This document shows positions 8,819 to 17,362 of a stretch of DNA of 64,000 bases, piece after piece. The position numbers were made by a program, and so were the translations under genes. The stretch is from NCBI GenBank assembly GCA_002279065.1, contig NCKB01000003.1, positions 248,001-312,000 on the forward strand, given 5' to 3'. Within the stretch, counting starts at the first letter, position 1; each line of letters opens with the position of its first letter. The notes under the pieces are model-generated. The model did not search any database, was not told where the DNA came from, and worked only from the letters and a program-made list of their open reading frames with translations. This stretch comes from Lysobacterales bacterium 15-68-25. Its GTDB lineage: Bacteria; Pseudomonadota; Gammaproteobacteria; Xanthomonadales; Rhodanobacteraceae.

Positions 8819-10263
8819 CGATGACCCGCCGCACCCTGCTGAAGCTCGCCGGCGCCGCAACCGTCGGACTGGCCTCCGGCGCTGGGCTCGGCCGCACGCC
8901 TGCCGCAGCGACCGCGATGCGCTTCGTCAGCCATCGCCCGCCGCCAGCCAGGCGCCTGTTCACCAGCGTCGCGGTGGAGCGGCAGCTGGCTCAGACCACG
9001 GCGAGGATCGGCGATCCGGAACTGGCCTGGCTGTTCGGCAACTGCTACCCGAACACGCTGGACACCACGGTGCATCTGGACACGCTGGACGGCCGGCCGG
9101 ACACCTTCATCGTCACCGGCGACATCGACGCGATGTGGCTGCGGGACTCGTCCGCCCAGGTCTGGCCCTACCTGCCGCTGGCGCGCGGGGACAAGGCCCT
9201 GCAGCGGCTCTATCGCGGTCTGATCCATCGCCAGGCGCGCTGCATCGCGATCGATCCCTACGCCAACGCCTTCCTGCCCGATCCGCGCAGCCGCGCCGCG
9301 CTGGGCTGGGCGCTGCACGACGACACCGAGATGCGCCCCGGCGTGGCCGAGCGCAAATGGGAGGTGGACTCGCTGTGCTGGCCGATCCGCCTGGCGCACG
9401 GCTACTGGCGGGCCAGCGGCGACACCGCGCCGTTCGACGACGACTGGCGCGCGGCGATGCACAGCGTGCTGGCCACCTTCCGCACCCAGCAGCGCAGGCA
9501 CGATCGTGGTACCTACCACTTCCAGCGCCTGTCCGAGGTGGCCTCGGAGAATCCGCCACTCAGCGGCTACGGCAACCCGACCCGGCCGGTTGGACTGATC
9601 CATTCGATGTTCCGGCCCTCCGACGACGCCTGCCTGTACCCGCTGTCGGTGCCGTCGAACTTCTTCGCCGTCACCTCGCTGCGACAACTGGCGACGATGA
9701 GCGACACCATCCATCACGACCGGCGCTTCGCCACCGACTGCCGCGCCCTGGCCGACGAGGTGGAACAGGCGTTGCACCGCTACGGACCGATGGACGGCGG
9801 CCCCGGTGGCGATGTGTGGGCCTACGAGGTCGACGGCTTCGGCAACCAGGTGTTCATGGACGACGCGAACTCGCCCAGCCTGTCCAGCCTGGCCTACCTC
9901 GGTGCCTGCGATCGTGATGACGCGCGCTACCGGCGCACCCGCGCGCTGGCCTGGAGCCATCGCAATCCGTACTTCTTCGACGGCACCGCCGCGCAGGGCA
10001 TCGGCGGCCCGCACCAGGGCCTGCGGATGGTCTGGCCGATGTCGATCACCATGCGTGCGCTGACCAGCGACGACGACGCGGAGATCGCACGATGCCTGCA
10101 CTGGCTCAGGACCACCCATGCCGGCACCGGCTTCATGCACGAGGCGTTCGACCAGGACGACCCGGCGAAATACACCCGCTCCTGGTTCGCCTGGGCCAAC
10201 AGCCTGTTCGGCGAATTGATCGTCACGCTGGCCGCGCAGCGCCCACGGCTGCTCCGGGCCTGA
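8815..10263 (+). CDS. GH125 exo-alpha-1,6-mannosidase, TAT-type signal
   Basis: A 482-residue family GH125 enzyme; characterised members release alpha-1,6-linked mannose from N-glycans. MTRRTLLKLAGAA gives a twin-arginine-type signal, so the enzyme should be exported folded. Family landmarks visible are GDIDAMWLRDSSAQ at about 102-115, KWEVDSLCWPI, and HEAFDQDDPAKYTRSWFAW near the C-terminus; the catalytic acids of the family lie in such segments. The ATG at 8815 overlaps the GH2 stop, which indicates translational coupling; ATG 8821, in frame, is a second possibility. Two glycosidases with related specificity flank it. Confidence 0.92.
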   Translation: MTMTRRTLLKLAGAATVGLASGAGLGRTPAAATAMRFVSHRPPPARRLFTSVAVERQLAQTTARIGDPELAWLFGNCYPNTLDTTVHLDTLDGRPDTFIVTGDIDAMWLRDSSAQVWPYLPLARGDKALQRLYRGLIHRQARCIAIDPYANAFLPDPRSRAALGWALHDDTEMRPGVAERKWEVDSLCWPIRLAHGYWRASGDTAPFDDDWRAAMHSVLATFRTQQRRHDRGTYHFQRLSEVASENPPLSGYGNPTRPVGLIHSMFRPSDDACLYPLSVPSNFFAVTSLRQLATMSDTIHHDRRFATDCRALADEVEQALHRYGPMDGGPGGDVWAYEVDGFGNQVFMDDANSPSLSSLAYLGACDRDDARYRRTRALAWSHRNPYFFDGTAAQGIGGPHQGLRMVWPMSITMRALTSDDDAEIARCLHWLRTTHAGTGFMHEAFDQDDPAKYTRSWFAWANSLFGELIVTLAAQRPRLLRA

Positions 10264-10300
10264 GCCGCCCCACCGTTCCCGACCACGGAGAAATTGCACC

Positions 10301-12739
10301 ATGGTGACCCGTCGCCGCTTCCTGCAAGGTTCCGCCACCGCCCTCACCCTGCTCGGCACCCGCATGGCGCACGCGACGCCGCTGGCCGCCGCGCTGGCCA
10401 ATGCACGCCACGCAGAGACCCACGGCATCGCTGCGGACACCGGACTCGCCCGCTACGTCGATGTGTTCGTCGGCACCGGCGGCCACGGCCACACCTATCC
10501 CGGTGCCTCGGTGCCGTTCGGCATGGTGCAACTCAGCCCCGACACCTACGACGCGGGCTGGGACGCCTGCTCGGGCTACCATCAGGGCGACGGCTCGATC
10601 ATGGGCTTCTCGCACACCCACCTGTCCGGCACCGGCGCCTCGGACATGCTCGATGTGCTGGTGATGCCGGCACAGGGGCCGGTGGAACTCGAACCCGGCG
10701 ACCGCGGCCGGCCGGACATCAACTACCACTCGCGCTACGACCTGCCACCGGCGCCGGGCAAGCCGCAGCAGCTGCCGGTGGATGCGGCGATCGCGCCGGG
10801 CAAGGGCTATCGCCAGCGCTTCAGCCAGGCCGAGGAAGCGGCGCGTCCAGGCTATTACCGGGTGCGCCTGCAGGACCACGACATCCTCGCCGAGCTCACT
10901 GCCACCGAGCGCACCGGCCTGCACCGCTACACCTTCCATCGCCCGGGCAAGGGCCATCTGCTGGTGGATCTGGCGCACGGCTTCCACGACGACCCGAAGA
11001 CCCCGTGCAAGGTCAGCGACGCCACCTTGCGCGTGGTCGGCTCCGACACCCTGGTCGGCTCGCGCCGCGTGCACCAGTGGGCCAACGGGCGGACCATCCA
11101 CTTCGCGCTGAAGGTCTCGCGTCCGTTCGCCCGCGCCGAACTGTTCAGCGATGACAGCTTGCAGGGCGGTGCCGGCGAAGCCCACGGCACGCACCTGAAG
11201 GCGGCCCTGCATTTCGACGAGATCGGTGGGGCGCCGCTGCTGCTGAAGGTGGGTCTCTCCGGCGTCGACATCGACGGCGCGCTGCGCAACCTGGAACACG
11301 AGCAACCCGGCTGGGACTTCGATGGCACCCAGGCACGGGCACTGGCCGCATGGGAACGCGAACTGGGCCGCATCCGCATCGACGCGCCGTCCGACGAGAC
11401 CAAGCGGGTGTTCTACACCTCCCTCTACCACACCATGCTGGCGCCCACGCTGTTCGACGACGTCGACGGCCGCTACCGCGGCATGGACCTGAAGATTCAC
11501 CAGCTCGACCCGGGCCAGCACAATTTCAGCACCTACTCGCTGTGGGACACCTACCGCGCGCTCCATCCGCTGTTCACCCTGGTGCAGCCCGAGCGCGTGC
11601 CGGTGCTGGTGAACGGATTGATCCGCATGGCCGAGGAGAGCCCGGATGGCCCACCGGTGTGGCCGCTGCAGGGGGTGGAGACCGGCTGCATGATCGGCTA
11701 TCACTCCGCCTCGGTAGTGGCCGAGGCGATCGCCAAGGACTTCCCCGGCATCGACGTGGCCAGGGCCTGGCCGCTGTTCCGCCAGCGCGCGATGGCCGAC
11801 GACTACCGCGGCCTGCCGTACTACCGCAAGCTCGGCTACATCCCCAGCGACAAGGACTGGGAGGCGGTCAGCAAGACGCTGGAGTACTGCTACGACGACT
11901 GGGCGGTGGCGCATATCGCCGATGCCGCTGGCGCGCACGACGAGGCGAAGGCGCTGCGCCAGCGCTCGCGCAACTACCGCAACGTGTTCGACAAATCCGT
12001 CGGCTTCGTGCGGCCGCGCGGCGCCGACGGAAAGTGGCTGGAACCGTTCTCGCCCGATGCCGTCGGCCACTCCGACAAGTGGCGCGACTTCACCGAGTCC
12101 AATGCCTGGCAGGCCACCTTCCTCAACCAGCACGACCTGGCCGACTACATGACGCTGTTCGGCGGCGACAAGGCGTTCGAGGCCAAGCTGGACGGCCTGT
12201 TCAACGCCGCACCCTCGCTTTCCGGCAACGCGCCGCCGGACATCGCCGGCATGGTCGGCCAGTACGCCCACGGCAACGAGCCCAGCCACCACGTGGCCTA
12301 CCTCTACGCCTACGCCGGCGCGCACCACAAGACGCAGTCGCGCGTGCGCATGCTGCTGGACACCATGTACCGCGCCGCACCGGATGGCCTGGCCGGCAAC
12401 GAGGACTGCGGCCAGATGAGTGCGTGGTATGTGCTCGGCGCGCTCGGCCTGTACGCGGTGGACCCGGTGAGCACGAACTACGTGTTCGGCAGCCCGCTGC
12501 TGGACCGCGCCGAACTCGCTCTCGGCGGCAATCGCACGCTGGTGATCGAGACCAGGAACAACGGCCAGGACGCGCCGTACATCCAGTCGGTGACATGGAA
12601 CGGCCAGCCGTGGACGCGCAGCTGGATCAGCCATGCGGAACTGGCCGGGGGCGGACATCTGGTGTTCACCATGGGCCGCACTCCGAACCCGGCCTTCGGC
12701 CGCGACGCGAAGGACCGGCCACCGTCGATGACGGTCTGA
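10301..12739 (+). CDS. GH92 alpha-mannosidase, TAT-type signal
   Basis: An 812-residue glycoside hydrolase family 92 protein, a family of calcium-dependent, inverting exo-alpha-mannosidases that mostly cut alpha-1,2 (some alpha-1,3) mannose. MVTRRRFLQGS followed by a hydrophobic stretch ending AHA is a twin-arginine-type signal. Family landmarks are DVFVGTGGHGHTYPGASVPF, GFSHTHLSGTGASD, the GNEPSHH segment at about 658-664 (a glutamate here acts as catalytic acid in the family) and GNEDCGQMSAWY. GGAGA precedes the ATG. It lies 37 bp after the GH125 gene and is followed by a strong terminator, so it is the last gene of the mannosidase operon. No TonB-dependent transporter or regulator is adjacent. 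Confidence 0.92.
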   Translation: MVTRRRFLQGSATALTLLGTRMAHATPLAAALANARHAETHGIAADTGLARYVDVFVGTGGHGHTYPGASVPFGMVQLSPDTYDAGWDACSGYHQGDGSIMGFSHTHLSGTGASDMLDVLVMPAQGPVELEPGDRGRPDINYHSRYDLPPAPGKPQQLPVDAAIAPGKGYRQRFSQAEEAARPGYYRVRLQDHDILAELTATERTGLHRYTFHRPGKGHLLVDLAHGFHDDPKTPCKVSDATLRVVGSDTLVGSRRVHQWANGRTIHFALKVSRPFARAELFSDDSLQGGAGEAHGTHLKAALHFDEIGGAPLLLKVGLSGVDIDGALRNLEHEQPGWDFDGTQARALAAWERELGRIRIDAPSDETKRVFYTSLYHTMLAPTLFDDVDGRYRGMDLKIHQLDPGQHNFSTYSLWDTYRALHPLFTLVQPERVPVLVNGLIRMAEESPDGPPVWPLQGVETGCMIGYHSASVVAEAIAKDFPGIDVARAWPLFRQRAMADDYRGLPYYRKLGYIPSDKDWEAVSKTLEYCYDDWAVAHIADAAGAHDEAKALRQRSRNYRNVFDKSVGFVRPRGADGKWLEPFSPDAVGHSDKWRDFTESNAWQATFLNQHDLADYMTLFGGDKAFEAKLDGLFNAAPSLSGNAPPDIAGMVGQYAHGNEPSHHVAYLYAYAGAHHKTQSRVRMLLDTMYRAAPDGLAGNEDCGQMSAWYVLGALGLYAVDPVSTNYVFGSPLLDRAELALGGNRTLVIETRNNGQDAPYIQSVTWNGQPWTRSWISHAELAGGGHLVFTMGRTPNPAFGRDAKDRPPSMTV

Positions 12740-12743
12740 ACGC

Positions 12744-12773
12744 AAAGAAGGCGGGCCGTCGCCCGCCTTCTTT
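12744..12773. terminator. Bidirectional terminator between GH92 and hydrolase genes
   Basis: A perfect 13-bp stem, AAAGAAGGCGGGC against GCCCGCCTTCTTT, with a 4-nt CGTC loop. It lies 4 bp after the GH92 stop and 15 bp after the end of the convergent hydrolase gene, so it serves both. Confidence 0.9.
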
Positions 12774-12788
12774 ACCTCCGGGGCTCGC

Positions 12789-13577
12789 TCAGTCGCTGCC
12801 GGCGAACGCGTGATCCAGCCAGTCGCGCATCAGCCGGTAGCTGCGGGCGGCGGCGCGGGCGTCGTACATGCAGCCGGGGCTGTGCTGGTCGGTTTCGGTG
12901 AAGCAATGCACGGCATGGCCGAGCACCACGAACTGCCAGTCGGCCGGGCTGCCGCGCATCTCGTTCATGAAGGCATCGGCGTCCTTCATGGTCCAGGTGT
13001 CGTCAGCACCGTTCATCACCAGCACGCGGGCCTTGATCTGTTTGGCCAGCGCGGGGTTGTCCGTACTCAGGTCGCCGTGGAACGACACCACGGCCGCCAC
13101 GTCGGCGCCGCTGCGTGCGAGATCGAGCACGGCGGCACCACCGAAGCAGAAGCCGATCGCAGCCAGGTGTTTCAGGTCGATCGGCGCGTCCTTGGCCTGC
13201 GCCTTGAGCTGCGCCAGCGCCTCGTTCATGCGTTCGCGCAGTAGCGTGCGGTGGGTGTACAGCGGCTTGGTCGCGACCTCGGCTTCGGCGTTACTCGTTG
13301 GCCGCACGCCTTCACCGTACAGGTCGGTGACCAGGATCACGTAGCGCTTGCCTGCGATCATCTCGGCCTTCTTCACGGCCATGGCGTTCACGCCGTACCA
13401 GTTCGGCACCATCACCAGCCCGGGGCGCTTGGCCGAGGTAGCGTTGTCGTAGACCAGCACGCTCTTGAAGGTGGTGCCGTCGCGGGTCCAGGTCACCGTC
13501 TTGTGCACCATCGCCGCGTGGGCGACGACCGGGCCGAGTGTAAGCAGCAAGAGCGAGGCAAGACGAAGCAGGCGCAT
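12789..13577 (-). CDS. Exported dienelactone-hydrolase-family protein
   Basis: A 262-residue alpha/beta hydrolase of the dienelactone hydrolase family. The catalytic triad can be read: cysteine nucleophile in GFCFGG (C144), aspartate in NGADD (D192 or D193), histidine in LGHAVHCF (H221 or H224). A signal peptide (MRLLRLASLLLLTLG, cleavage after AHA) places it in the periplasm, unlike the cytosolic enzymes of chlorocatechol breakdown. The physiological ester or lactone substrate is unknown. It lies 33 bp downstream of the ubiquinone hydroxylase gene on the same strand and may be read from the same message. Confidence 0.88.
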   Translation of the reverse strand: MRLLRLASLLLLTLGPVVAHAAMVHKTVTWTRDGTTFKSVLVYDNATSAKRPGLVMVPNWYGVNAMAVKKAEMIAGKRYVILVTDLYGEGVRPTSNAEAEVATKPLYTHRTLLRERMNEALAQLKAQAKDAPIDLKHLAAIGFCFGGAAVLDLARSGADVAAVVSFHGDLSTDNPALAKQIKARVLVMNGADDTWTMKDADAFMNEMRGSPADWQFVVLGHAVHCFTETDQHSPGCMYDARAAARSYRLMRDWLDHAFAGSD

Positions 13578-13610
13578 GGGACGACTCCGTGGTGGCGAAA
13601 GGGTGAGCGG

Positions 13611-14825
13611 TCAGCGACCGGCAGCGTGGTCGGCCAGCCGCTGCTTGAGCGGTGCGAAACGGTCGATCAGCCGCACGCCCAGGGCACGGGCGGCGACCAG
13701 CGGCGGCGCCTGCCAGGCATAGATTCGGCCCAGCGCATCGAAGCCCAGCGCATCCAGCGTGTCGGCGCTGCGTCGGCGGCGCGCGTAGCGGCGCAGCACG
13801 TGCGGCGCGGCGATGTCGCGGCCGGCGCTGCGCGCATCGAGCAAGGTGTCGCGCAGCTCGATCACATCGCGCAGGCCGAGGTTCACACCCTGCCCGGCCA
13901 GCGGGTGCACCGCATGCGCGGCATCGCCGAGCAGAACGAAACGCGGCGCGTCGTAGCGCTCGGCCAGCTGCAGGCGCAACGGGAACGCCGCGCGCGCGCT
14001 GCAGCCGGTGATGCGGCCCAGACGGAAGTCGATCGCCACGCCCAGAGCGTCGCGGAAGGCCGCATCGTCCAGCGCCAGCATGCGCGCCGCCTCTTCCTCG
14101 GGCAGCGACCAGACGATCGAGCTGCGCCCGTCGGCCAGCGGCAGCAGCGCCAGTGGACCGCCGGGCAGGAAACGCTGCCACGCGGTGTGTTCGTGCGGCC
14201 GCTCGGTCGCCACGTGGGCGACCACGCCACGCTGCGCATAGTCGCGGCCACGGGTATCGATGCCGGCCATCGTGCGCAACGGCGAGCCGGCGCCGTCGGC
14301 GGCGACCAGCAGGCGCGCAGCCAGCGTGCGGCCGTCGGCCAGCGCCACATCGACCCGATCCTCGCGCGCGTCGAAACCGGCCACCTCGGCCGGACACACG
14401 CGCTGCACGCCGGCACCGTCCAACGCCTGCCACAGCGCCGACTGCACCAGCGCGTTCTCGACGATGTAGCCCAGCGCCGCCAGGCCCTCGCGGCCGGCGT
14501 CGAAATCGATCGCCGCGCCGCTGGCGGCATCCCACACGTGCATGCGCTCGTAGGCACAGGCGCGGGCGTCCCGGATCGACGGCCACACGCCCAGTTCGTC
14601 CAGCAGGCGGATCGACGAGGCGGCCAGGCCGACTACGCGCAGGTCGACCTCGTGTTCGCGCTGCCAGGGCGCGGGCTCGCGCGTTTCGACCAGTGCGGTG
14701 GCGAAGCCGGCCCGGCCCAGCGCCAGCGCGGTGGCCGCACCGACCATGCCGCCACCCACCACCACCACGTCCAGCGCGGGACCGCGGCGCCGCACGCCTT
14801 CTTCCCGTCCCATCATCCGGCTCAT
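13611..14825 (-). CDS. UbiI/UbiF-like ubiquinone-biosynthesis FAD hydroxylase
   Basis: A 404-residue FAD monooxygenase of the UbiH/UbiI/UbiF family, which hydroxylate the ubiquinone ring at C5, C1 or C6. The Rossmann FAD site VVVVGGGMVG is near residues 20-29 and the second FAD motif is GDAAHAVHPLAGQGVNLG at about 300-317, the form seen in UbiI and UbiF rather than UbiH. Which ring position it acts on cannot be decided from sequence alone. The start overlaps the stop of ubiH by 4 nt (ATGA), so translation is coupled. The C-terminal half of the pair probably assembles with the soluble Ubi complex. Confidence 0.88.
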   Translation of the reverse strand: MSRMMGREEGVRRRGPALDVVVVGGGMVGAATALALGRAGFATALVETREPAPWQREHEVDLRVVGLAASSIRLLDELGVWPSIRDARACAYERMHVWDAASGAAIDFDAGREGLAALGYIVENALVQSALWQALDGAGVQRVCPAEVAGFDAREDRVDVALADGRTLAARLLVAADGAGSPLRTMAGIDTRGRDYAQRGVVAHVATERPHEHTAWQRFLPGGPLALLPLADGRSSIVWSLPEEEAARMLALDDAAFRDALGVAIDFRLGRITGCSARAAFPLRLQLAERYDAPRFVLLGDAAHAVHPLAGQGVNLGLRDVIELRDTLLDARSAGRDIAAPHVLRRYARRRRSADTLDALGFDALGRIYAWQAPPLVAARALGVRLIDRFAPLKQRLADHAAGR

Positions 14826-16045
14826 GGCAGCGGCTCCCGCACGGCGCGCGGCGGCTCGCCGCGAAAGCCCATGCCGCGCCTGGCCAGCAGGCGCTGCAAT
14901 GGCGGCACGCGGTCATAGGCCAGCAGGGCCAGCGAGCGGAACGGCGCCAGCAGCGGCTGCGGCAGGCAGGCCAGCTGCACGAGGCCGTGGCTCATCATCA
15001 TGGTGCCTTCGCGGTCCGGGGCGCGTCGCCCGGCGTAGGTATCGAGCAGCGCCGAGGCACCGGGATCGGCGGCGCCGGCGACCAGCTCGGCCAGGGTCAG
15101 CGCATCGCGCAGACCCAGGTTGAAGCCCTGCGCACCGATCGGGTGGACCGTCTGCGCCGCGTTGCCGACCAGCACCGCGCGCGGGCCGGTCAGGCGCGTT
15201 GCCGCCACGCGGCGGATCGGCCAGGGCTGGCGTCGGCCGGGGCGGGCCAAGCGCCCCAGCTTGCCGCCGAAGCGCTGCTGGGCCAGGGCGGCGTAGGCCG
15301 CGTCGTCCAGCGCGGCGACCTCGTCGGCCCAGTCGGCCGGCACGGTGAGCACCAGGCCGGCGCGGCGTTCGGCCAGCGGCAGCAGGGCGATCGGGCCATC
15401 GTCGCTGAAACGCTCGAAAGCGCGCCCGGCCGGGTCGCGCTCCGGCGTGATGGTGCAAACGAACAGGCTCTGGCCGTAGTCGTGACGCTCGGCGGCAATG
15501 CCCAGCCGCTCGCGCACGAAGGACTCGGTGCCATCGGCGCCGACCACCAGGGCGGCCTCCAGCGTCTGCGTGCCGTCGGCGGTGCGCACGGTGGCGCGCC
15601 AGCCGCCGTCGACCGGATCCATCGCCTCGAGCGTGGCCGGCGCCAAGCGGACCAGATCGCGGCAGCTTTCCAGCCGGCGCTCCAGCGCCTCGCCCAGCTC
15701 GCGTGCCGGCAGGGTCCAGCCCAGCACGTCCACGCCATGGCGGGCGGCATCCAGCCGGGCGGTGCCGAACTCGCCGGCACGGCTGACGTGGATGCGGGTG
15801 ATCGGCGTGGCGCGCGCCTCGGCATGCGGCCATACGCCCAGGGCGCGGAGGCCGTTGACGGTGGCGCGGGCCAGCGCCAGGTTGCGTTCGTCGTAGCTGG
15901 CCGGGGCCGCGCGGCGCGGCGGCGCGGCATCCAGCAGTGTCGCCGGCACGCCGGCGGCATCGAGCGCGATCGCCAGGCTGGCGCCCACCAGCCCGCCGCC
16001 GACGATGAGAACGCCGCGCGGGGCGGCCGGGTCGTTCAGGTTCAT
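14822..16045 (-). CDS. ubiH: 2-octaprenyl-6-methoxyphenol hydroxylase type protein
   Basis: A 407-residue FAD monooxygenase for ring hydroxylation in ubiquinone synthesis. VLIVGGGLVGASLAIALDAAG is the N-terminal FAD site, and GNAAQTVHPIGAQGFNLG matches the UbiH version of the second motif (GNAAQ rather than GDAAH). The in-frame ATG at 16054 overlaps a TATCAT -10 box (16058-16053), while the ATG at 16045 lies 7 nt after it; I therefore use 16045, which predicts a leaderless mRNA. It heads a run with the UbiI-like and hydrolase genes, and is divergent from the BtuM-like gene. Confidence 0.9.
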   Translation of the reverse strand: MNLNDPAAPRGVLIVGGGLVGASLAIALDAAGVPATLLDAAPPRRAAPASYDERNLALARATVNGLRALGVWPHAEARATPITRIHVSRAGEFGTARLDAARHGVDVLGWTLPARELGEALERRLESCRDLVRLAPATLEAMDPVDGGWRATVRTADGTQTLEAALVVGADGTESFVRERLGIAAERHDYGQSLFVCTITPERDPAGRAFERFSDDGPIALLPLAERRAGLVLTVPADWADEVAALDDAAYAALAQQRFGGKLGRLARPGRRQPWPIRRVAATRLTGPRAVLVGNAAQTVHPIGAQGFNLGLRDALTLAELVAGAADPGASALLDTYAGRRAPDREGTMMMSHGLVQLACLPQPLLAPFRSLALLAYDRVPPLQRLLARRGMGFRGEPPRAVREPLP

Positions 16046-16052
16046 CCGTCGC

Positions 16053-16058
16053 ATGATA
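16053..16058 (-). promoter_or_regulatory. -10 box for ubiH
   Basis: TATCAT on the minus strand, 7 nt before the ATG at 16045. No clear -35 is visible. A 7-bp inverted repeat (CCGACCG at 16068-16074, CGGTCGG at 16084-16090) lies just upstream and could be an operator or chance in GC-rich DNA. Confidence 0.5.
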
Positions 16059-16176
16059 CGCGCCCGGCCGACCGTTCCCGCAGCGGTCGGGCGTCGCGCC
16101 CGTCCGGGTCGCCAAGCGCCGGGCGGCCGACTAGACTACCGGATCGATTTCCGCCGTTTTCCTCAGGGAGCCCTTC

Positions 16177-16770
16177 ATGGCCATGACGCAGACCCAGCGC
16201 CTCGGCATCTTCAGCATTCTTGCCCTGGTGATGGCCGCTACGCGCCTGCACCACTTCGATGCGATCCCGGATGCGTCCTGGGGCGTGTTCTTCCTGGCCG
16301 GCTTCTGGCTGCGCGGCTCCGCGCGCTGGGCGTTCCCGCTGCTGATGGCGCTTGCCGTACTGGTGGATTTCTTCGCCATCACCAGCCAGGGGCTGAGCTT
16401 CTGGAGTCATTACTGCGTCTCGGCCGGCTACTGGTTCCTGGTGCCGTCGTACTTCGCGCTGTGGCTGGGCGGCAGCTGGCTGGCCCGTCACCAGGCCGGC
16501 CTGCACGCCTCCACCCTGGGCCTGGCCGCGCTGGCGCTGCTGGTCAGCGAGGGCGTGTGCTATCTGCTGTCCAACGGCAGCTTCTACTGGCTCTCGCCGG
16601 TCACCGTCGCCGCACGCAGCCTCAATGGCTGGTTCGCGAACCTAGGCGACTGGTACCTGCCGTTCCTCGGCACCACGGCGATGTACGTGGCGATCGGCGC
16701 GGTGTTCCACGTGCTGGTGACCCTGCTGGCCCGCACCGCCGACAGCTCGCGGACCAAGCTCGCCGGCTGA
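16177..16770 (+). CDS. btuM: BtuM-like cobalamin uptake membrane protein
   Basis: A 197-residue integral membrane protein with about six hydrophobic spans. BtuM proteins are solitary relatives of ECF-transporter S-components in Gram-negative bacteria; the Thiobacillus denitrificans protein binds and decyanates vitamin B12 with a cysteine, Cys80. Here a cysteine falls at exactly residue 80, in the segment SFWSHYCVSAGYW, and it lies in the loop-membrane border expected. The next gene, 7 bp on, is a cobalamin adenosyltransferase, so imported corrinoid would be adenosylated at once. Overall identity was not computed. CAGGGAG supplies the ribosome binding site. No cobalamin riboswitch is visible upstream. 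Confidence 0.72.
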   Translation: MAMTQTQRLGIFSILALVMAATRLHHFDAIPDASWGVFFLAGFWLRGSARWAFPLLMALAVLVDFFAITSQGLSFWSHYCVSAGYWFLVPSYFALWLGGSWLARHQAGLHASTLGLAALALLVSEGVCYLLSNGSFYWLSPVTVAARSLNGWFANLGDWYLPFLGTTAMYVAIGAVFHVLVTLLARTADSSRTKLAG

Positions 16771-16777
16771 GGAAGCC

Positions 16778-17356
16778 ATGGGCAATCGCCTCTCGAAGAT
16801 CTACACCCGCACCGGCGACGACGGCAGTACCGGCCTCGGCGACGGTTCGCGCGTCCCGAAGGACTCGCTGCGCGTCGCCGCCTACGGCACCGTCGACGAG
16901 CTCAACAGCACGATCGGCATGGTGCTCGCCTGTGACGGCGTGCCCGAGGACATCGCCGAGGCGCTGACCCAGGTCCAGCACGAGCTGTTCGATCTGGGCG
17001 GCGAGCTGTGCATCCCGGGCATGGCGATGATCGACGACGCCGACATCACCCGCCTCGAGCAGGTGCTAGACCGCTTCAACGACCCGCTGCCGCCGCTGAA
17101 GGATTTCATCCTGCCCGGCGGCGGCATGGCCGCCTCGTGCTGCCACCTGGCCCGCACCGTCTGCCGCCGTGCCGAGCGCGAGGTGGTGGCATTGGGCCAC
17201 GTCGAGGCGATCCGCCCGCAGGCACCGCGTTATCTCAACCGGCTCTCCGACCTGCTGTTCGTGCTGTGCCGCGTACTGGCCCGCGCCAGTGGCCACGGCG
17301 AAGTGCTGTGGCAGCACGAGCGCCGCCGCAAACCCTCCGCGTCCTCGCACGATTGA
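16778..17356 (+). CDS. Cob(I)alamin adenosyltransferase, PduO type
   Basis: This 192-residue cytosolic enzyme transfers the adenosyl group of ATP to cob(I)alamin, making coenzyme B12. The N-terminal ATP loop YTRTGDDGSTGLGDGSRV (about 9-26) and the C-terminal helices ARTVCRRAER and RYLNRLSDLLFVLCR are family signatures. It follows the BtuM-like gene by 7 bp and precedes the histone-deacetylase-like gene by 6 bp, so all three are one transcription unit. The substrate relation to BtuM is inferred from this arrangement. Confidence 0.93.
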   Translation: MGNRLSKIYTRTGDDGSTGLGDGSRVPKDSLRVAAYGTVDELNSTIGMVLACDGVPEDIAEALTQVQHELFDLGGELCIPGMAMIDDADITRLEQVLDRFNDPLPPLKDFILPGGGMAASCCHLARTVCRRAEREVVALGHVEAIRPQAPRYLNRLSDLLFVLCRVLARASGHGEVLWQHERRRKPSASSHD

Positions 17357-17362
17357 GCGCGC

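Noticed and set aside
16055-16176. A cobalamin riboswitch upstream of the BtuM-like gene
   Set aside because: The region is only 122 bp and shows no B12-box sequence; only a short GC-rich inverted repeat is present.
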